62,482 nucleotides of DNA from Henriciella mobilis. Its GTDB lineage: Bacteria; Pseudomonadota; Alphaproteobacteria; Caulobacterales; Hyphomonadaceae. The notes under the pieces were generated by a model. The model made no database searches. It was not told the DNA's origin and saw only the letters and a program-made list of their open reading frames with translations. The position numbers and the translations under genes are program-made. Below are positions 18,402 to 26,687 of the stretch, piece by piece (position 1 is the stretch's first letter; every line of letters begins with the position of its first letter). The DNA is taken from assembly GCF_003576315.1 (NCBI RefSeq), contig NZ_QWFZ01000012.1, positions 1-62,482 on the forward strand. Direction: 5' to 3'.

Positions 18402-18557
18402 TACCGTCAGGCCAAAATGGCCATTTTTCGACAACAAAACACTTGTTTTTCAATGCGTTATGCCGAAAAAATACCGTCAGGCCGCCAAAATGGGCTGACG
18501 GTATTTTGACTTTAGGCAGGAAGAGGCAATTTGTATACCGTCAGGCGATACCGTCAG
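18402..18557. repeat. TACCGTCAG iterons, probable integrase arm-type sites
   Basis: The motif TACCGTCAG(GC) occurs directly at 18402-18412, 18472-18482, 18536-18546 and 18549-18557, and inverted at 18494-18503. Clustered short repeats beside a tyrosine integrase gene at an element end are typical arm-binding sites for the N-terminal integrase domain or for the excisionase. Degenerate versions near 18366 and 18604 are weaker and not counted. Confidence 0.65.
18468..18507. terminator. 13-bp inverted repeat between guaA and int
   Basis: The arms AAAATACCGTCAG (18468-18480) and CTGACGGTATTTT (18495-18507) are perfect complements around a 14-base loop, with A residues on one side and T residues on the other. 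It could stop guaA transcription before int, in either direction, but it is also built from two of the repeated integrase motifs. Both readings are possible. Confidence 0.45.
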
Positions 18558-18659
18558 AAAGTTCCGTTGGCCCGCGATAGAAGGCGATAGACACCGAACG
18601 AAAATCGGTATCAAGTTATTGTATTTGTTTGATTAATTGATCGTTCGCGATAGTCCGCG

Positions 18660-18700
18660 AGAGACGCGGAATCATTCCCACTCGATCGTGCCGGGGGGCT
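18660..18700. other. att: candidate attachment site at the guaA 3' end
   Basis: The last guaA codons (…GTIEWE-stop) and the bases just beyond them form the junction between the element and the chromosome. guaA 3' ends are established targets for integrases of this class, and the integrase gene starts about 295 bases away. The matching second copy was not found in the window, so it should lie to the left of position 1. The exact crossover bases cannot be set from one end. Confidence 0.5.
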
Positions 18701-20255
18701 TCGAGGTCACGTCATAGACGACGCGGTTGACGCCTTTCACCTCGTTGATGATGCGCGTGGCGACACGGCCGAGGAAGGCGTGATCGAAGGGGTAGTAGTC
18801 CGCGGTCATGCCGTCGGTGGACGTCACCGCCCGCAGCGCCAGCACGGCCTCATAGGTGCGCTCGTCGCCCATCACGCCGACCGTGTTGACCGGCAGCAGC
18901 ACCGAAAAGGCCTGCCAGATCTCGTCATAGAGCCCGGCATTCCGGATCTCCTCGATATAGATCGCGTCCGCCTTGCGAAGCGTGTCGGCCTTTTCGCGCG
19001 TGATCTCGCCCGGGATGCGGATGGCGAGCCCCGGCCCCGGAAAGGGATGGCGCCCGACAAAGGCCTCCGGCAGGCCGAGCTCGCGGCCAAGCGCGCGGAC
19101 TTCGTCCTTGAACAGGTCGCGCAGCGGCTCGACCAGCTTCATGTTCATCCGCTCCGGCAGGCCGCCGACATTGTGGTGCGACTTGATCGTGACGGACGGC
19201 CCGCCCGTCGCGCTGACGCTTTCGATGACATCCGGATAGAGCGTGCCCTGGGCAAGGAAGTCGGCGCCGCCAATCTTCTTTGCCTCTTCCTCGAAAACGT
19301 CGATGAACAGCTTGCCGATGGTCTTGCGCTTCTTCTCCGGGTCACTGACGCCCGCCAGCTCGCCGAGGAAAAGATCAGAGGCATCCACATGCACAAGCGG
19401 GATGTTGTAATGGTCCCGGAAGAGGCCGACGACCTGCTCGCTTTCATTCATGCGCATCAGGCCATGATCGACATAGACGCAGGTCAGCTGGTCGCCGATC
19501 GCCTCGTGGATCAGGACGGCCGCGACCGAGGAATCCACCCCGCCCGACAGCCCGCAAATAACCTTCGCATCGCCGACCTGCGCGCGGATCTTCTCGATGG
19601 CCTCGGCGCGATAGGCCGCCATCGTCCAGTCGCCGGACAGGCCGGCAATCCTGTGGGTGAAGTTGCGCAGCATGTCGCGGCCATGGACCGTGTGGACGAC
19701 TTCCGGGTGGAACTGCGTGCCATAGAAGCGGCGCTCGAGGTCAGCGATGATGGCGAGCGGAGCGCCCGGAGACCTCGCGATCACGCCAAAGCCCGGCGCG
19801 AGTTCGGCGACATGGTCGCCATGGCTCATCCAGACCTGCTCGCGATGGTCCTCGCCCTCGAACAGCCCGTCCAGCAATTCGCTGTCCGTGACCTTCTCGA
19901 TGAAGGCGCGGCCGAATTCGCGGCTGGTCCCGCTTTCGACCTTGCCGCCGAGCTGCTCCATCATCACCTGTTGGCCGTAGCAGATGCCGAGCACCGGCAC
20001 GCCGCGCGTAAAGACGGCCTCATCGGCGCGCGGGCTGTCGTCCCAGGTCACGCTCGACGGCCCGCCCGAAAGGATGATCGCCTTCGGGTCGAACCGGTCG
20101 AGGAAACCCGCATCGACCTTGTTGAAAGGATGGATCTCGCAATAGACGCCGCTTTCACGCAGCCTGCGCGCGATCAGCTGCGTCACCTGCGAACCGAAGT
20201 CGATAATCAGGACGTGTTCGTGCTTGTCGGCAATGGAATCGGGAGTGCTGGCCAT
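18672..20255 (-). CDS. guaA: GMP synthase (glutamine-hydrolysing)
   Basis: The 527-residue GuaA converts XMP, ATP and glutamine to GMP in the last step of guanine nucleotide synthesis. The N-terminal class I glutaminase domain has the nucleophile in GICYGQQ and the HPEV histidine-glutamate motif. The ATP pyrophosphatase domain carries the SGGVDSS P-loop at about residues 236-242. The C-terminal dimerisation domain ends in the conserved KPPGTIEWE. The gene is intact despite the mobile element at its 3' end, as expected when the integrase restores the end of its target. Confidence 0.98.
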   Translation of the reverse strand: MASTPDSIADKHEHVLIIDFGSQVTQLIARRLRESGVYCEIHPFNKVDAGFLDRFDPKAIILSGGPSSVTWDDSPRADEAVFTRGVPVLGICYGQQVMMEQLGGKVESGTSREFGRAFIEKVTDSELLDGLFEGEDHREQVWMSHGDHVAELAPGFGVIARSPGAPLAIIADLERRFYGTQFHPEVVHTVHGRDMLRNFTHRIAGLSGDWTMAAYRAEAIEKIRAQVGDAKVICGLSGGVDSSVAAVLIHEAIGDQLTCVYVDHGLMRMNESEQVVGLFRDHYNIPLVHVDASDLFLGELAGVSDPEKKRKTIGKLFIDVFEEEAKKIGGADFLAQGTLYPDVIESVSATGGPSVTIKSHHNVGGLPERMNMKLVEPLRDLFKDEVRALGRELGLPEAFVGRHPFPGPGLAIRIPGEITREKADTLRKADAIYIEEIRNAGLYDEIWQAFSVLLPVNTVGVMGDERTYEAVLALRAVTSTDGMTADYYPFDHAFLGRVATRIINEVKGVNRVVYDVTSKPPGTIEWE

Positions 20256-20320
20256 GACGCCTCCTAACCGCTAATTTCCAAGGCTGGAAGAGCCACAGAT
20301 GCGCTTTCAGGGAGGAATCG

Positions 20321-21493
20321 ATGGACGAGCGCCTTGCGAAGGCAAGATCACTCGCCGCCGAAGGCATGCAGGCGCTACAACGCGCCGACGGGATGGCTGC
20401 GCTGCAGGCTTTCAGCCGCGCCATCGACATGGGCTGGCCGGGCGCCGATGTCTGGATCGCGCGCTCCTTTGCCCACTCCCTGCTGGGTGACATGGAGGCC
20501 CGTCTTGGCGCCCTTGAGAAGGCCCTGGAAGTGGACCCGGCCAGCGTGCGGGCCCGCCTGCACTATGGCCAGGCCCTGGTCGGTGCAGGCCGCCAGGAAG
20601 AAGCCGAACCGCATTTCCTCGAAGGCCTTGAAGGCGCCCGCGCCCTGGAGCATCGCAATGCCGAGATCGAACAACTGATCCGCGCCGCCAGCGATTTCGT
20701 CGGCATGGCCAGCGAGCCGGACCCGCATCCGGTGGACGAGTTCGCCCGCGCCCATGGCGTCGGCGACGATCCCGAGGACGACCTCTTCCAGCAGTCGCTT
20801 GACCTTCTGGCCGGCCGGGCTCTCTCCTACGTCTCGCGCCCGACACGCTATCTCTATCCCGGCCTGCCCAGCCGGCAGTTCTATCGGCCCGAAGACTTCG
20901 ACTGGACCAGCGCGCTCGCCGCGAAGACGCCGGAAATCCGCGCCGAGCTGGACGAGCTCCTGGCCCGCCAGTCGCTCGAGGCGTCGGCGTTCGCCCCCTA
21001 TGTCGAGAAGGCGGGCCGCGAAGGCGCGGGCGTCTCCCATCCGCTGCTCGACAATCCCGACTGGAGCGCCTTCTACCTCATCAAGCAGGGCGAGCGGGTC
21101 GAAGAGAATATCGCTCTCTGCCCGCGCACCATGGCGGCCATCGATGCGATCGGCGACGACGCTGCCCCGGCCCCGGCGCTCTCCGTCCTGTTCTCGCGCC
21201 TGGAAGCTGGCGCGCGCATCCCGCCGCATCATGGCATGCTGAATACGCGCCTGATCTGCCACCTGCCCGTCATCCTGCCGGGCCAGTGCGCCTTGCGGGT
21301 CGGCAATGAGACACGCGCCTGGAAGGATGGCGAGGTCTTCATTTTCGACGACACGATCGAGCACGAAGCCTGGAATGAAAGCGATGAGCCGCGCTATGTC
21401 CTGATCTTCGAGATCTGGCGCCCGGAACTGTCGGCGCGCCAGCGCCACCTCGTCAGCGAACTGTTCAAGCTGGGCGGACTGGCAAGGCGCTAG
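20321..21493 (+). CDS. TPR and aspartyl/asparaginyl beta-hydroxylase domain protein
   Basis: This is a 390-residue protein. Residues 1-125 form tetratricopeptide-like helical repeats (LQAFSRAIDMGWP, LEKALEVDPASVRARLHYG). Residues about 215-375 match the aspartyl/asparaginyl beta-hydroxylase family: LEAGARIPPHHGMLNTRL with the iron-binding His, LRVGNETRAWKDGE, FDDTIEHEAWN with the second His, and a terminal IWRPEL. Such enzymes are Fe(II)/2-oxoglutarate dioxygenases; the substrate here is unknown. GGAGG lies 5 bases before the ATG. Its TAG shares the palindrome CTAG with the stop of the facing gene. It is divergent from guaA. Confidence 0.88.
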   Translation: MDERLAKARSLAAEGMQALQRADGMAALQAFSRAIDMGWPGADVWIARSFAHSLLGDMEARLGALEKALEVDPASVRARLHYGQALVGAGRQEEAEPHFLEGLEGARALEHRNAEIEQLIRAASDFVGMASEPDPHPVDEFARAHGVGDDPEDDLFQQSLDLLAGRALSYVSRPTRYLYPGLPSRQFYRPEDFDWTSALAAKTPEIRAELDELLARQSLEASAFAPYVEKAGREGAGVSHPLLDNPDWSAFYLIKQGERVEENIALCPRTMAAIDAIGDDAAPAPALSVLFSRLEAGARIPPHHGMLNTRLICHLPVILPGQCALRVGNETRAWKDGEVFIFDDTIEHEAWNESDEPRYVLIFEIWRPELSARQRHLVSELFKLGGLARR

Positions 21494-21876
21494 GCCCTGC
21501 CCGCAATATCCTCCGGCCAGCCGAAATGCTTGACCGGCAGGTGGAAACTGATGCCCGGATGGGCGCTTGTGCGCATCTCGCAGAACCGCCGCAGAAGGCC
21601 CTTCCGCTCAGCCGCCTTAATGTCCGACCGTGGGATGACCAGCGGCGGCTGTGCCCAGCGGAAAAGGATATGCGGCTTCAGCAATAGCCGGTCCGGCTCG
21701 AACGCCGCCCAGAGAACGCCGCGATAGTGCACGCGTGGAAACCGCCCATGCCCGAGTGTCACCGTGCGAAGGCGGCGCCCTTCGAAGTCGTCTGGAAGCT
21801 GCGCCCCATAAGTTTTCGCCAGTGTCCGCCAGCCGCCGACCCAGGCGAGAAACCCGACAATCGCGAACCACAGCAC
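21490..21876 (-). CDS. hypothetical membrane-anchored protein (128 aa or longer)
   Basis: I do not recognise this protein. It starts with a hydrophobic helix (VLWFAIVGFLAWVGGW) followed by a soluble, beta-rich part (LKPHILFRW, LVIPRSDIKAAERK). The first ordinary start codon is GTG at 21876. However, the frame stays open upstream to the stop of the preceding gene and encodes more hydrophobic residues (IDWAVIFIVLSFPLFFG), so the true start may be upstream at an unusual codon near 21925. The gene probably forms an operon with the membrane protein just upstream. A PH-like domain role is only a guess. Confidence 0.6.
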   Translation of the reverse strand: MLWFAIVGFLAWVGGWRTLAKTYGAQLPDDFEGRRLRTVTLGHGRFPRVHYRGVLWAAFEPDRLLLKPHILFRWAQPPLVIPRSDIKAAERKGLLRRFCEMRTSAHPGISFHLPVKHFGWPEDIAGRA

Positions 21877-21923
21877 GCCGAAAAATAACGGGAAGGACAG
21901 GACAATGAAGATGACCGCCCAGT

Positions 21924-22436
21924 CTATGACGCCGCTCCCTTTTCACTGAGCGCGCGGTCCCGGAAGGCATTCAGTATCTCGACGAGCCGGGATCCCTTGA
22001 GCCTGTAATGCTCCGTGATACGGATCGTACCAGCCGTCATCAGACCGGACAGACGACCGGCGACCTGCCTGTCCCTCGCGGTCAGTTTGAAGGCAACCTG
22101 GTGGGTGCCCGGTACCCTGCCGACGCGCTGGCGATAGAGCTTGAAGTCGGAGACATCACGCCAGGGAATATGACCGAGCGCCTTGAACTCACTGGAGGAA
22201 AAGCCTTCCCGGTCGAGCTTCAGCCAGCTGCGCTTGAACAGCGCCGCTGAAGCGGCAATCAGCGTGACGATGGCAAAGAAGACAGTCAGCCAGACATTCA
22301 CATCATAGGTGGCGACATCGTCGACTTCGCGAACCGCCGTCAACAGGACCACCAGCAGCGCGCTGACAGCGCCGAGCACAATGTACTGGCGATTGCTCGC
22401 CTCGAAGTGCATCTCGTCTTTCAGGGGTTCATCCAT
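21924..22436 (-). CDS. hypothetical membrane protein, PH-like
   Basis: The 170-residue protein has two membrane helices near residues 20-37 and 50-67. A soluble C-terminus follows, with FKALGHIPWRDVSDFKLYRQRV and VAFKLTARD, resembling bacterial PH-like domains (STM3941 type). The ATG at 22436 is preferred over 22463 because GGAGAG lies 6 bases upstream of it. It is followed closely by another small membrane protein. The function is unknown. Confidence 0.7.
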   Translation of the reverse strand: MDEPLKDEMHFEASNRQYIVLGAVSALLVVLLTAVREVDDVATYDVNVWLTVFFAIVTLIAASAALFKRSWLKLDREGFSSSEFKALGHIPWRDVSDFKLYRQRVGRVPGTHQVAFKLTARDRQVAGRLSGLMTAGTIRITEHYRLKGSRLVEILNAFRDRALSEKGAAS

Positions 22437-22470
22437 GCGAATCTCTCCAGCTGGAGGGAGCATACGCCGC

Positions 22471-23778
22471 TCAGCCAGTGCGCACCATGACGGAGAAGAA
22501 GAAGCCGTCCGTGGCGGCGGTGCGCGGGGTCAGGCGGACCGATGAGCCGGTCCTGCAGCCGGCCCGGACCTTGGCGGCGCCCTCATCGGTCAGCAGGCCC
22601 GAGGCGATGGCGGATTCGGCGGCGTTCTGCTCGGTGAATTCGGGATGGGCCGACAGGAATGCGGCGACGCGGTCCTCATCCTCTTCCTTGAGGAAGGAGC
22701 AGGTCGCATAGAGCAGCCGCCCGCCGGGCTTTACGAATTCCGACGCTTTTTCAAGGATTTCAGTCTGCTCCTCGATGCGCTTGGCAAGCTGTTTGTCCTT
22801 CAGGCGCCACTTGGCATCCGGGCGCCGGCGCCAGGTCCCCGTGCCCGTGCAGGGCGCGTCAACGAAGACGAGATCCATCTGCCCTTTCAGCGCCTCGAGC
22901 GCCTCCGGCTCACTGGGATGGACGAGCTGGACATTGTGCGCGCCGGAGCGTTTCAGCCGCGGGATCAGCGCGCTCAGCCGGCGCCCGTCAATGTCGTAGG
23001 CGTGGATCTGGCCCTTGCCCTCCATCATCGCCGCGAGCGCCAGCGTCTTGCCGCCCCCGCCCGCGCAGTAATCGAGCACCTGCTCTCCGGGCCGGGCATT
23101 GGCCGCGGCCGCCGCGATCTGCGAGCCGGCATCCTGCACTTCGACCCAGCCCTTGGAATAGGCCGGAATGCTTTCGAGCGAGGCCTCCCGTTCTGACGGG
23201 TCTCGCGCCGGGATGTGGTAGGCATTCTTCAGCAGCGGTGAAACTTCCGCATTGGCCGAGCGCATCGGCCCGCCGGCCTTTTCGGCATCCACCTTCAGCG
23301 TGTTCACCCGGATATCGACATCGGCGCGCACCGCCATGGCCTGCGCCTCGACGACCTTCTCCTCACCGAAGACGCGCTCCATCATCGGCTCCATCCAGTC
23401 CGGATAGTCGCCCGACACCCAGGGTTCGGCCGTTACGTCCGGGGCCATGACCAGCCGCTCGCGCTCATCCAGCGTCAGCTTCGAGGGCGCATGCTCCTCA
23501 TCCATGGCCGAGTCGATGCGCATGATGTCCCACTTCCAGGCGTGCGCCAGCGCGCCGAGCACCAGCGCGCGCGGCTCGTCCGAGCCCATGGCATGGGCGA
23601 TCGAGTTCTTCTTGCGCAGCGCATCGAGCACCAGGCCGGACACCCAGGCCCGGTCCTTGGAGCCGGCATAGCGCGCCCGCTTGCCCCAATCGCGCGCCGC
23701 CGACTTCACCGGCTGATGCCGGTTGAGGACGTCTGTGAGGACATCGATGGCTGCTGCTATTCGTCCGCCGTCGCGCAT
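22471..23778 (-). CDS. RsmB/NOP-family RNA (cytosine-5) methyltransferase
   Basis: The 435-residue protein has an N-terminal NusB-like helical domain (to about residue 120) and a C-terminal SAM-dependent methyltransferase. The conserved motifs include DYCAGGGGKTLALA for SAM binding, VDAPCTGTGTWRRRPD with the PC catalytic motif, and LLYATCSFL with the TC nucleophile. Members methylate C5 of cytosine in rRNA or tRNA; whether this is 16S C967 is not certain. Its place between guaB and guaA is common in alphaproteobacteria. The start at 23778 faces the divergent membrane-protein gene. Confidence 0.93.
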   Translation of the reverse strand: MRDGGRIAAAIDVLTDVLNRHQPVKSAARDWGKRARYAGSKDRAWVSGLVLDALRKKNSIAHAMGSDEPRALVLGALAHAWKWDIMRIDSAMDEEHAPSKLTLDERERLVMAPDVTAEPWVSGDYPDWMEPMMERVFGEEKVVEAQAMAVRADVDIRVNTLKVDAEKAGGPMRSANAEVSPLLKNAYHIPARDPSEREASLESIPAYSKGWVEVQDAGSQIAAAAANARPGEQVLDYCAGGGGKTLALAAMMEGKGQIHAYDIDGRRLSALIPRLKRSGAHNVQLVHPSEPEALEALKGQMDLVFVDAPCTGTGTWRRRPDAKWRLKDKQLAKRIEEQTEILEKASEFVKPGGRLLYATCSFLKEEDEDRVAAFLSAHPEFTEQNAAESAIASGLLTDEGAAKVRAGCRTGSSVRLTPRTAATDGFFFSVMVRTG

Positions 23779-23833
23779 GCGTACTATCGCCCTATTTCTT
23801 GTTCAGCTTGCCGGGGTTCTGAATGGAGATGAC

Positions 23834-24346
23834 ATGCGCATCAAGCCGCTTATCGCATTCTACCTGATTGCCGGCTTTGTCTTTGTCGCCTTTTCGGGCC
23901 GCGCCGAAGGCATGGGAGCGCCCCGCTATCTTATCGCGCCCTTCGCTCTTCTGGCGATTGGCCATCTTGCCTTTCTGGTCTTTCAGGCCGTGCGGGTGTC
24001 CTCCCGAGCCGGTCTTCTCTCAGGTGCCGCCTTGTTGCTGCATGCCATCGCGCCCGCCATCTTCCTGTTGTGCCTGTTCATCGGGCTTCAGATAGACCGC
24101 TTCAGCGAACGATACTCAATGAGGATCGGGGACACGCTTGTGAAACAAGTTGCCGCGTATGAAGAGGCCAACGGCTATTGCCCGGCCAGTCTGGAACAAG
24201 TGCTGGGAGAGGGACAGCAGCTTCCCACGCCAATCTTGCGAGCATGCTCTTTCCGTCTCGATGGCTGTATCGTCTGGTTTGAGTCCACCCTTTTCACGAC
24301 CTGCAGGCGATCAACGGGTAGCAACGAATGGCTTTGTAGCGACTAA
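23834..24346 (+). CDS. hypothetical polytopic membrane protein
   Basis: This 170-residue protein has three hydrophobic segments near residues 5-20, 32-50 and 60-90. A periplasmic or cytoplasmic tail follows, with several cysteines (GYCPASLEQVLGEG, LRACSFRLDGC). The ATG at 23834 has GGAGA just upstream; the open frame to 23723 overlaps the divergent methyltransferase start and is unlikely to be used. No family is recognised. The paired cysteines suggest disulfides if the tail is exported. Confidence 0.6.
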   Translation: MRIKPLIAFYLIAGFVFVAFSGRAEGMGAPRYLIAPFALLAIGHLAFLVFQAVRVSSRAGLLSGAALLLHAIAPAIFLLCLFIGLQIDRFSERYSMRIGDTLVKQVAAYEEANGYCPASLEQVLGEGQQLPTPILRACSFRLDGCIVWFESTLFTTCRRSTGSNEWLCSD

Positions 24347-24431
24347 CCGCCGGAGTCCGCCACGCCACATCGATTTACTTGCTGGCAGACAATCCCTTAA
24401 ATGCAAGCCAGTCTTTGAGGGAGGACACACC

Positions 24432-24725
24432 ATGAGCGCCTATATCACCGCGCAGATCACCATCCATGACCGCGAGACCTATAGCAAATACGAGGCCGGA
24501 TTCATGGACATCTTCGCGCCTCATGGCGGCAAACTTCTCGCCGTCGAGGAAGCACCGATGGTTCTCGAAGGCGACTGGGACTGCACCCGCACAATCGTCG
24601 CCGAATTTCCCGACCGGGAAAGCGCCCTCGCCTGGTACAGGTCGGATGACTACCAGACCCTGATGCAACACCGCCTTGCCGCCTCCACCGGCAGCATCGC
24701 GCTTCTGAGCGGCCTGCCCACATGA
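24432..24725 (+). CDS. DUF1330 family protein
   Basis: The 97-residue protein has the DUF1330 alpha/beta-barrel dimer pattern. It contains YITAQITIHDRETYSKYEAG, a GGKLLAVEEAP strand, FPDRESALAWYRSDDYQ and a terminal alpha-beta unit. GGAGG lies 7 bases before the ATG at 24432; the frame continues upstream to 24150 inside the preceding gene in another reading frame. These small soluble proteins have no established function. Confidence 0.92.
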   Translation: MSAYITAQITIHDRETYSKYEAGFMDIFAPHGGKLLAVEEAPMVLEGDWDCTRTIVAEFPDRESALAWYRSDDYQTLMQHRLAASTGSIALLSGLPT

Positions 24726-24795
24726 CCCCTGCAAGCCGTCCCGCGCTCATGCTGAGCGAAATCGAAGCAAGAGCGCCTCTCAGCGGGAGCCCGCA

Positions 24796-25395
24796 ATGAA
24801 GATCGACCTTCCTCCCGCCATGCGCCGCGCCGCCAGACAGGACTGGCGCGCCGTGGGCGAGATCATCGGCGAAGCGTTTCGCGACGATCCGGTGAACCGC
24901 TACCTCTTCGGCACGGCTGAAGGCGTCCGCTCGGCGATGATGGTGCTCGCCCATCATGTCTATGTGCCGGTGGGGGAGAGCTACCTGCTCGACGACAAGG
25001 GCGCGACCATGTGGCTGCCGCCCGGCGCCGCGCCGAAATTCGGCCCCTGGCCGCAGATCGTCTTCGCGCTCGGCCAGCTGCGCCATGGCAAGAGAGGCGC
25101 GATGAAGCGGGCCCTTCACCTCGCGAGCCTTATGGAGAAACACCACCCGGGCGAACCGCACATGTACCTCTTCGCTATTGGCACCACGGTCGCCGCCCGC
25201 GGCAAGGGTGTCGGCAAGGCGCTGATGCGGCCCATGCTGGACGCCTGCGACCGCACTGGCACGCCCGCCTATCTCGAAAACTCCAATCCTGCCAATCACG
25301 GCTTCTACACTTCGTTCGGCTTCGAAAAGGTGGCCGAATTCGAGGTGGGCCCAGATGGCCCACTCATGGCCCCAATGTGGCGTGAGCCAAAATGA
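24796..25395 (+). CDS. GNAT-family N-acetyltransferase
   Basis: The 199-residue protein is a typical single-domain GNAT enzyme. It contains MYLFAIGTTVAARGKGVGKALM, the acetyl-CoA-binding R/Q-x2-G-x-G/A region, and a C-terminal NPANHGFYTSFGFE strand-helix. It transfers an acetyl group from acetyl-CoA to an unidentified substrate. GGGAG precedes the ATG, and the stop overlaps the next start (ATGA at 25392-25395), so the two genes are co-translated. Confidence 0.93.
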   Translation: MKIDLPPAMRRAARQDWRAVGEIIGEAFRDDPVNRYLFGTAEGVRSAMMVLAHHVYVPVGESYLLDDKGATMWLPPGAAPKFGPWPQIVFALGQLRHGKRGAMKRALHLASLMEKHHPGEPHMYLFAIGTTVAARGKGVGKALMRPMLDACDRTGTPAYLENSNPANHGFYTSFGFEKVAEFEVGPDGPLMAPMWREPK

Positions 25396-26024
25396 GCGCA
25401 CTTCTCTCGAATGAGGTCTTCAGCGCCATCGCCATGGGGCTGACCTTTGTCGCCTTCTATCCCTATATCCGCGCCATCCTGAAAGGGAAAACGCGCCCGC
25501 ACGTCTTCTCCTGGTTCATCTGGGCGGCGGTGACCTTCACGGTGGCCACCGCCCAGCTGGCGGGTGGCGCGGGCGTCGGCGCCTGGCCCATCGCGGTGTC
25601 TGGGCTGATCACGGGCGGCGTGGCGCTGCTCGCCCTGTCGAAATCAGCCGACACCTCGATCCACCGCGCCGACTGGATTTTCCTCGCCCTGGCCGCAACG
25701 GCGCTGCCGCTCTGGTGGCTGACCAATGATCCGCTCGCCGCTGTGTTGATCCTCACCAGCGTGGACCTGCTCGGCTTCGGCCCGTCCATCCGCAAGGCCT
25801 GGACCCTGCCGCATGAGGAGAACGCTCTCTTCTTCACGCTAGGGGCGATCCGCAACGGCTTTGTCGTCCTGGCGCTGGAGCACTATTCATGGACAACGGC
25901 CCTCTTCCCGGCGGCCGTGGGGCTGGCGTGTATGGGTTTTGTAGCGATGATCCTCATCCGGCGCAGCGTGCTCGGGCCAGTGGCGCTGGAACCATCGCCC
26001 GTACCGGATCTACCGCCCGGCTGA
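25392..26024 (+). CDS. hypothetical multi-pass membrane protein
   Basis: This 210-residue protein has about six to seven membrane helices arranged as pairs, with PYIRAILKGKTRPHVFSWFIW between the first two and LLGFGPSIRKAWTLPHEE in the second half. The two similar P-x-I-R motifs suggest an internally duplicated PQ-loop/SWEET-like half-transporter fold. It is translationally coupled to the GNAT gene. No substrate can be proposed. Confidence 0.75.
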   Translation: MSALLSNEVFSAIAMGLTFVAFYPYIRAILKGKTRPHVFSWFIWAAVTFTVATAQLAGGAGVGAWPIAVSGLITGGVALLALSKSADTSIHRADWIFLALAATALPLWWLTNDPLAAVLILTSVDLLGFGPSIRKAWTLPHEENALFFTLGAIRNGFVVLALEHYSWTTALFPAAVGLACMGFVAMILIRRSVLGPVALEPSPVPDLPPG

Positions 26025-26039
26025 ATGGAAGCTGTGCGC

Positions 26040-26597
26040 TCAGCCTGGTGCAGCTGGCGCGGCCAGCCGTTTTGCGAACTCGGCGAGGGAATATCGCGCC
26101 GGCTTTCGCCAGGGCCGTGCACTCCACGCCGAAATCAAGGAAAGCCCGCCGACGAGAAGCCCAAAAACGCCATAGAGAAGGCCGCCCGGCTCTGCAATCA
26201 ACATCAGGCCGAAGAGAAGGCCCAGCAGGGTGGGCACCGCAAAGCAGGCAAATATCCCCCAGGCAAAAGCTGGGCTCGGGGCAACGGTCAGCTCAAGGTC
26301 CGGCCGTTTATGCTCGATGGCGATCAGGGCGGCCGCGGCCGCATCGGCCAGCGCGTCCTGGTCGGCCATGGATGCCCGGCTATTGCTATTGATGACAGTC
26401 TTGGCCCTGGGGGTTTTCAGGACGAGCCCAAAATCCACCCGCTGCGGGCTGGCCGTATGGAGCCAGCGCACGCCTGTCAGCTCAGCATAGTTGACGACGG
26501 ATGTCCGCCGTCCGCGCGTCACGGTGAGATTGTGATCGTCGACCGCAACCTCTACGGCTGCGCCCGCCGCCCCCCGCCGGAATGTGAAAGTCTGCAT
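26040..26597 (-). CDS. hypothetical membrane protein
   Basis: The 185-residue protein starts with a beta-rich soluble part (MQTFTFRRG, LTVTRGRRTSVVNYAELTGVRWLH). Two helices follow at about residues 107-132 and 138-158, and then a basic C-terminus. It is not recognised. It lies convergent to the preceding transporter-like gene with a 15-base gap. Confidence 0.65.
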   Translation of the reverse strand: MQTFTFRRGAAGAAVEVAVDDHNLTVTRGRRTSVVNYAELTGVRWLHTASPQRVDFGLVLKTPRAKTVINSNSRASMADQDALADAAAAALIAIEHKRPDLELTVAPSPAFAWGIFACFAVPTLLGLLFGLMLIAEPGGLLYGVFGLLVGGLSLISAWSARPWRKPARYSLAEFAKRLAAPAAPG

Positions 26598-26687
26598 GCT
26601 GCGCCATCTCGAGTATCCCGACTCAAGAGGCGCAGCCCAAGGCCCAAACGGGTCAGCTACCGCCCGATACAGAAGGGAACCCGGCTG

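Larger units (their letters stand above)
18378..18671. other. integrase-guaA intergenic region (element end)
   Basis: This stretch lies between the integrase start and the guaA stop. It is AT-rich compared with its flanks and holds the integrase ribosome-binding site, five copies of a TACCGTCAG motif, one 13-base inverted repeat and the junction with guaA. No gene is seen. Confidence 0.7.

Noticed and set aside
18378..18437. Longer integrase start at 18437
   Set aside because: The 20 extra residues lie in the repeat region; the ATG at 18377 has an excellent AAGGAGG at 6 bases.
18780..20267. 495-codon plus-strand open frame opposite guaA
   Set aside because: Antisense to a fully conserved enzyme, with no start signals.
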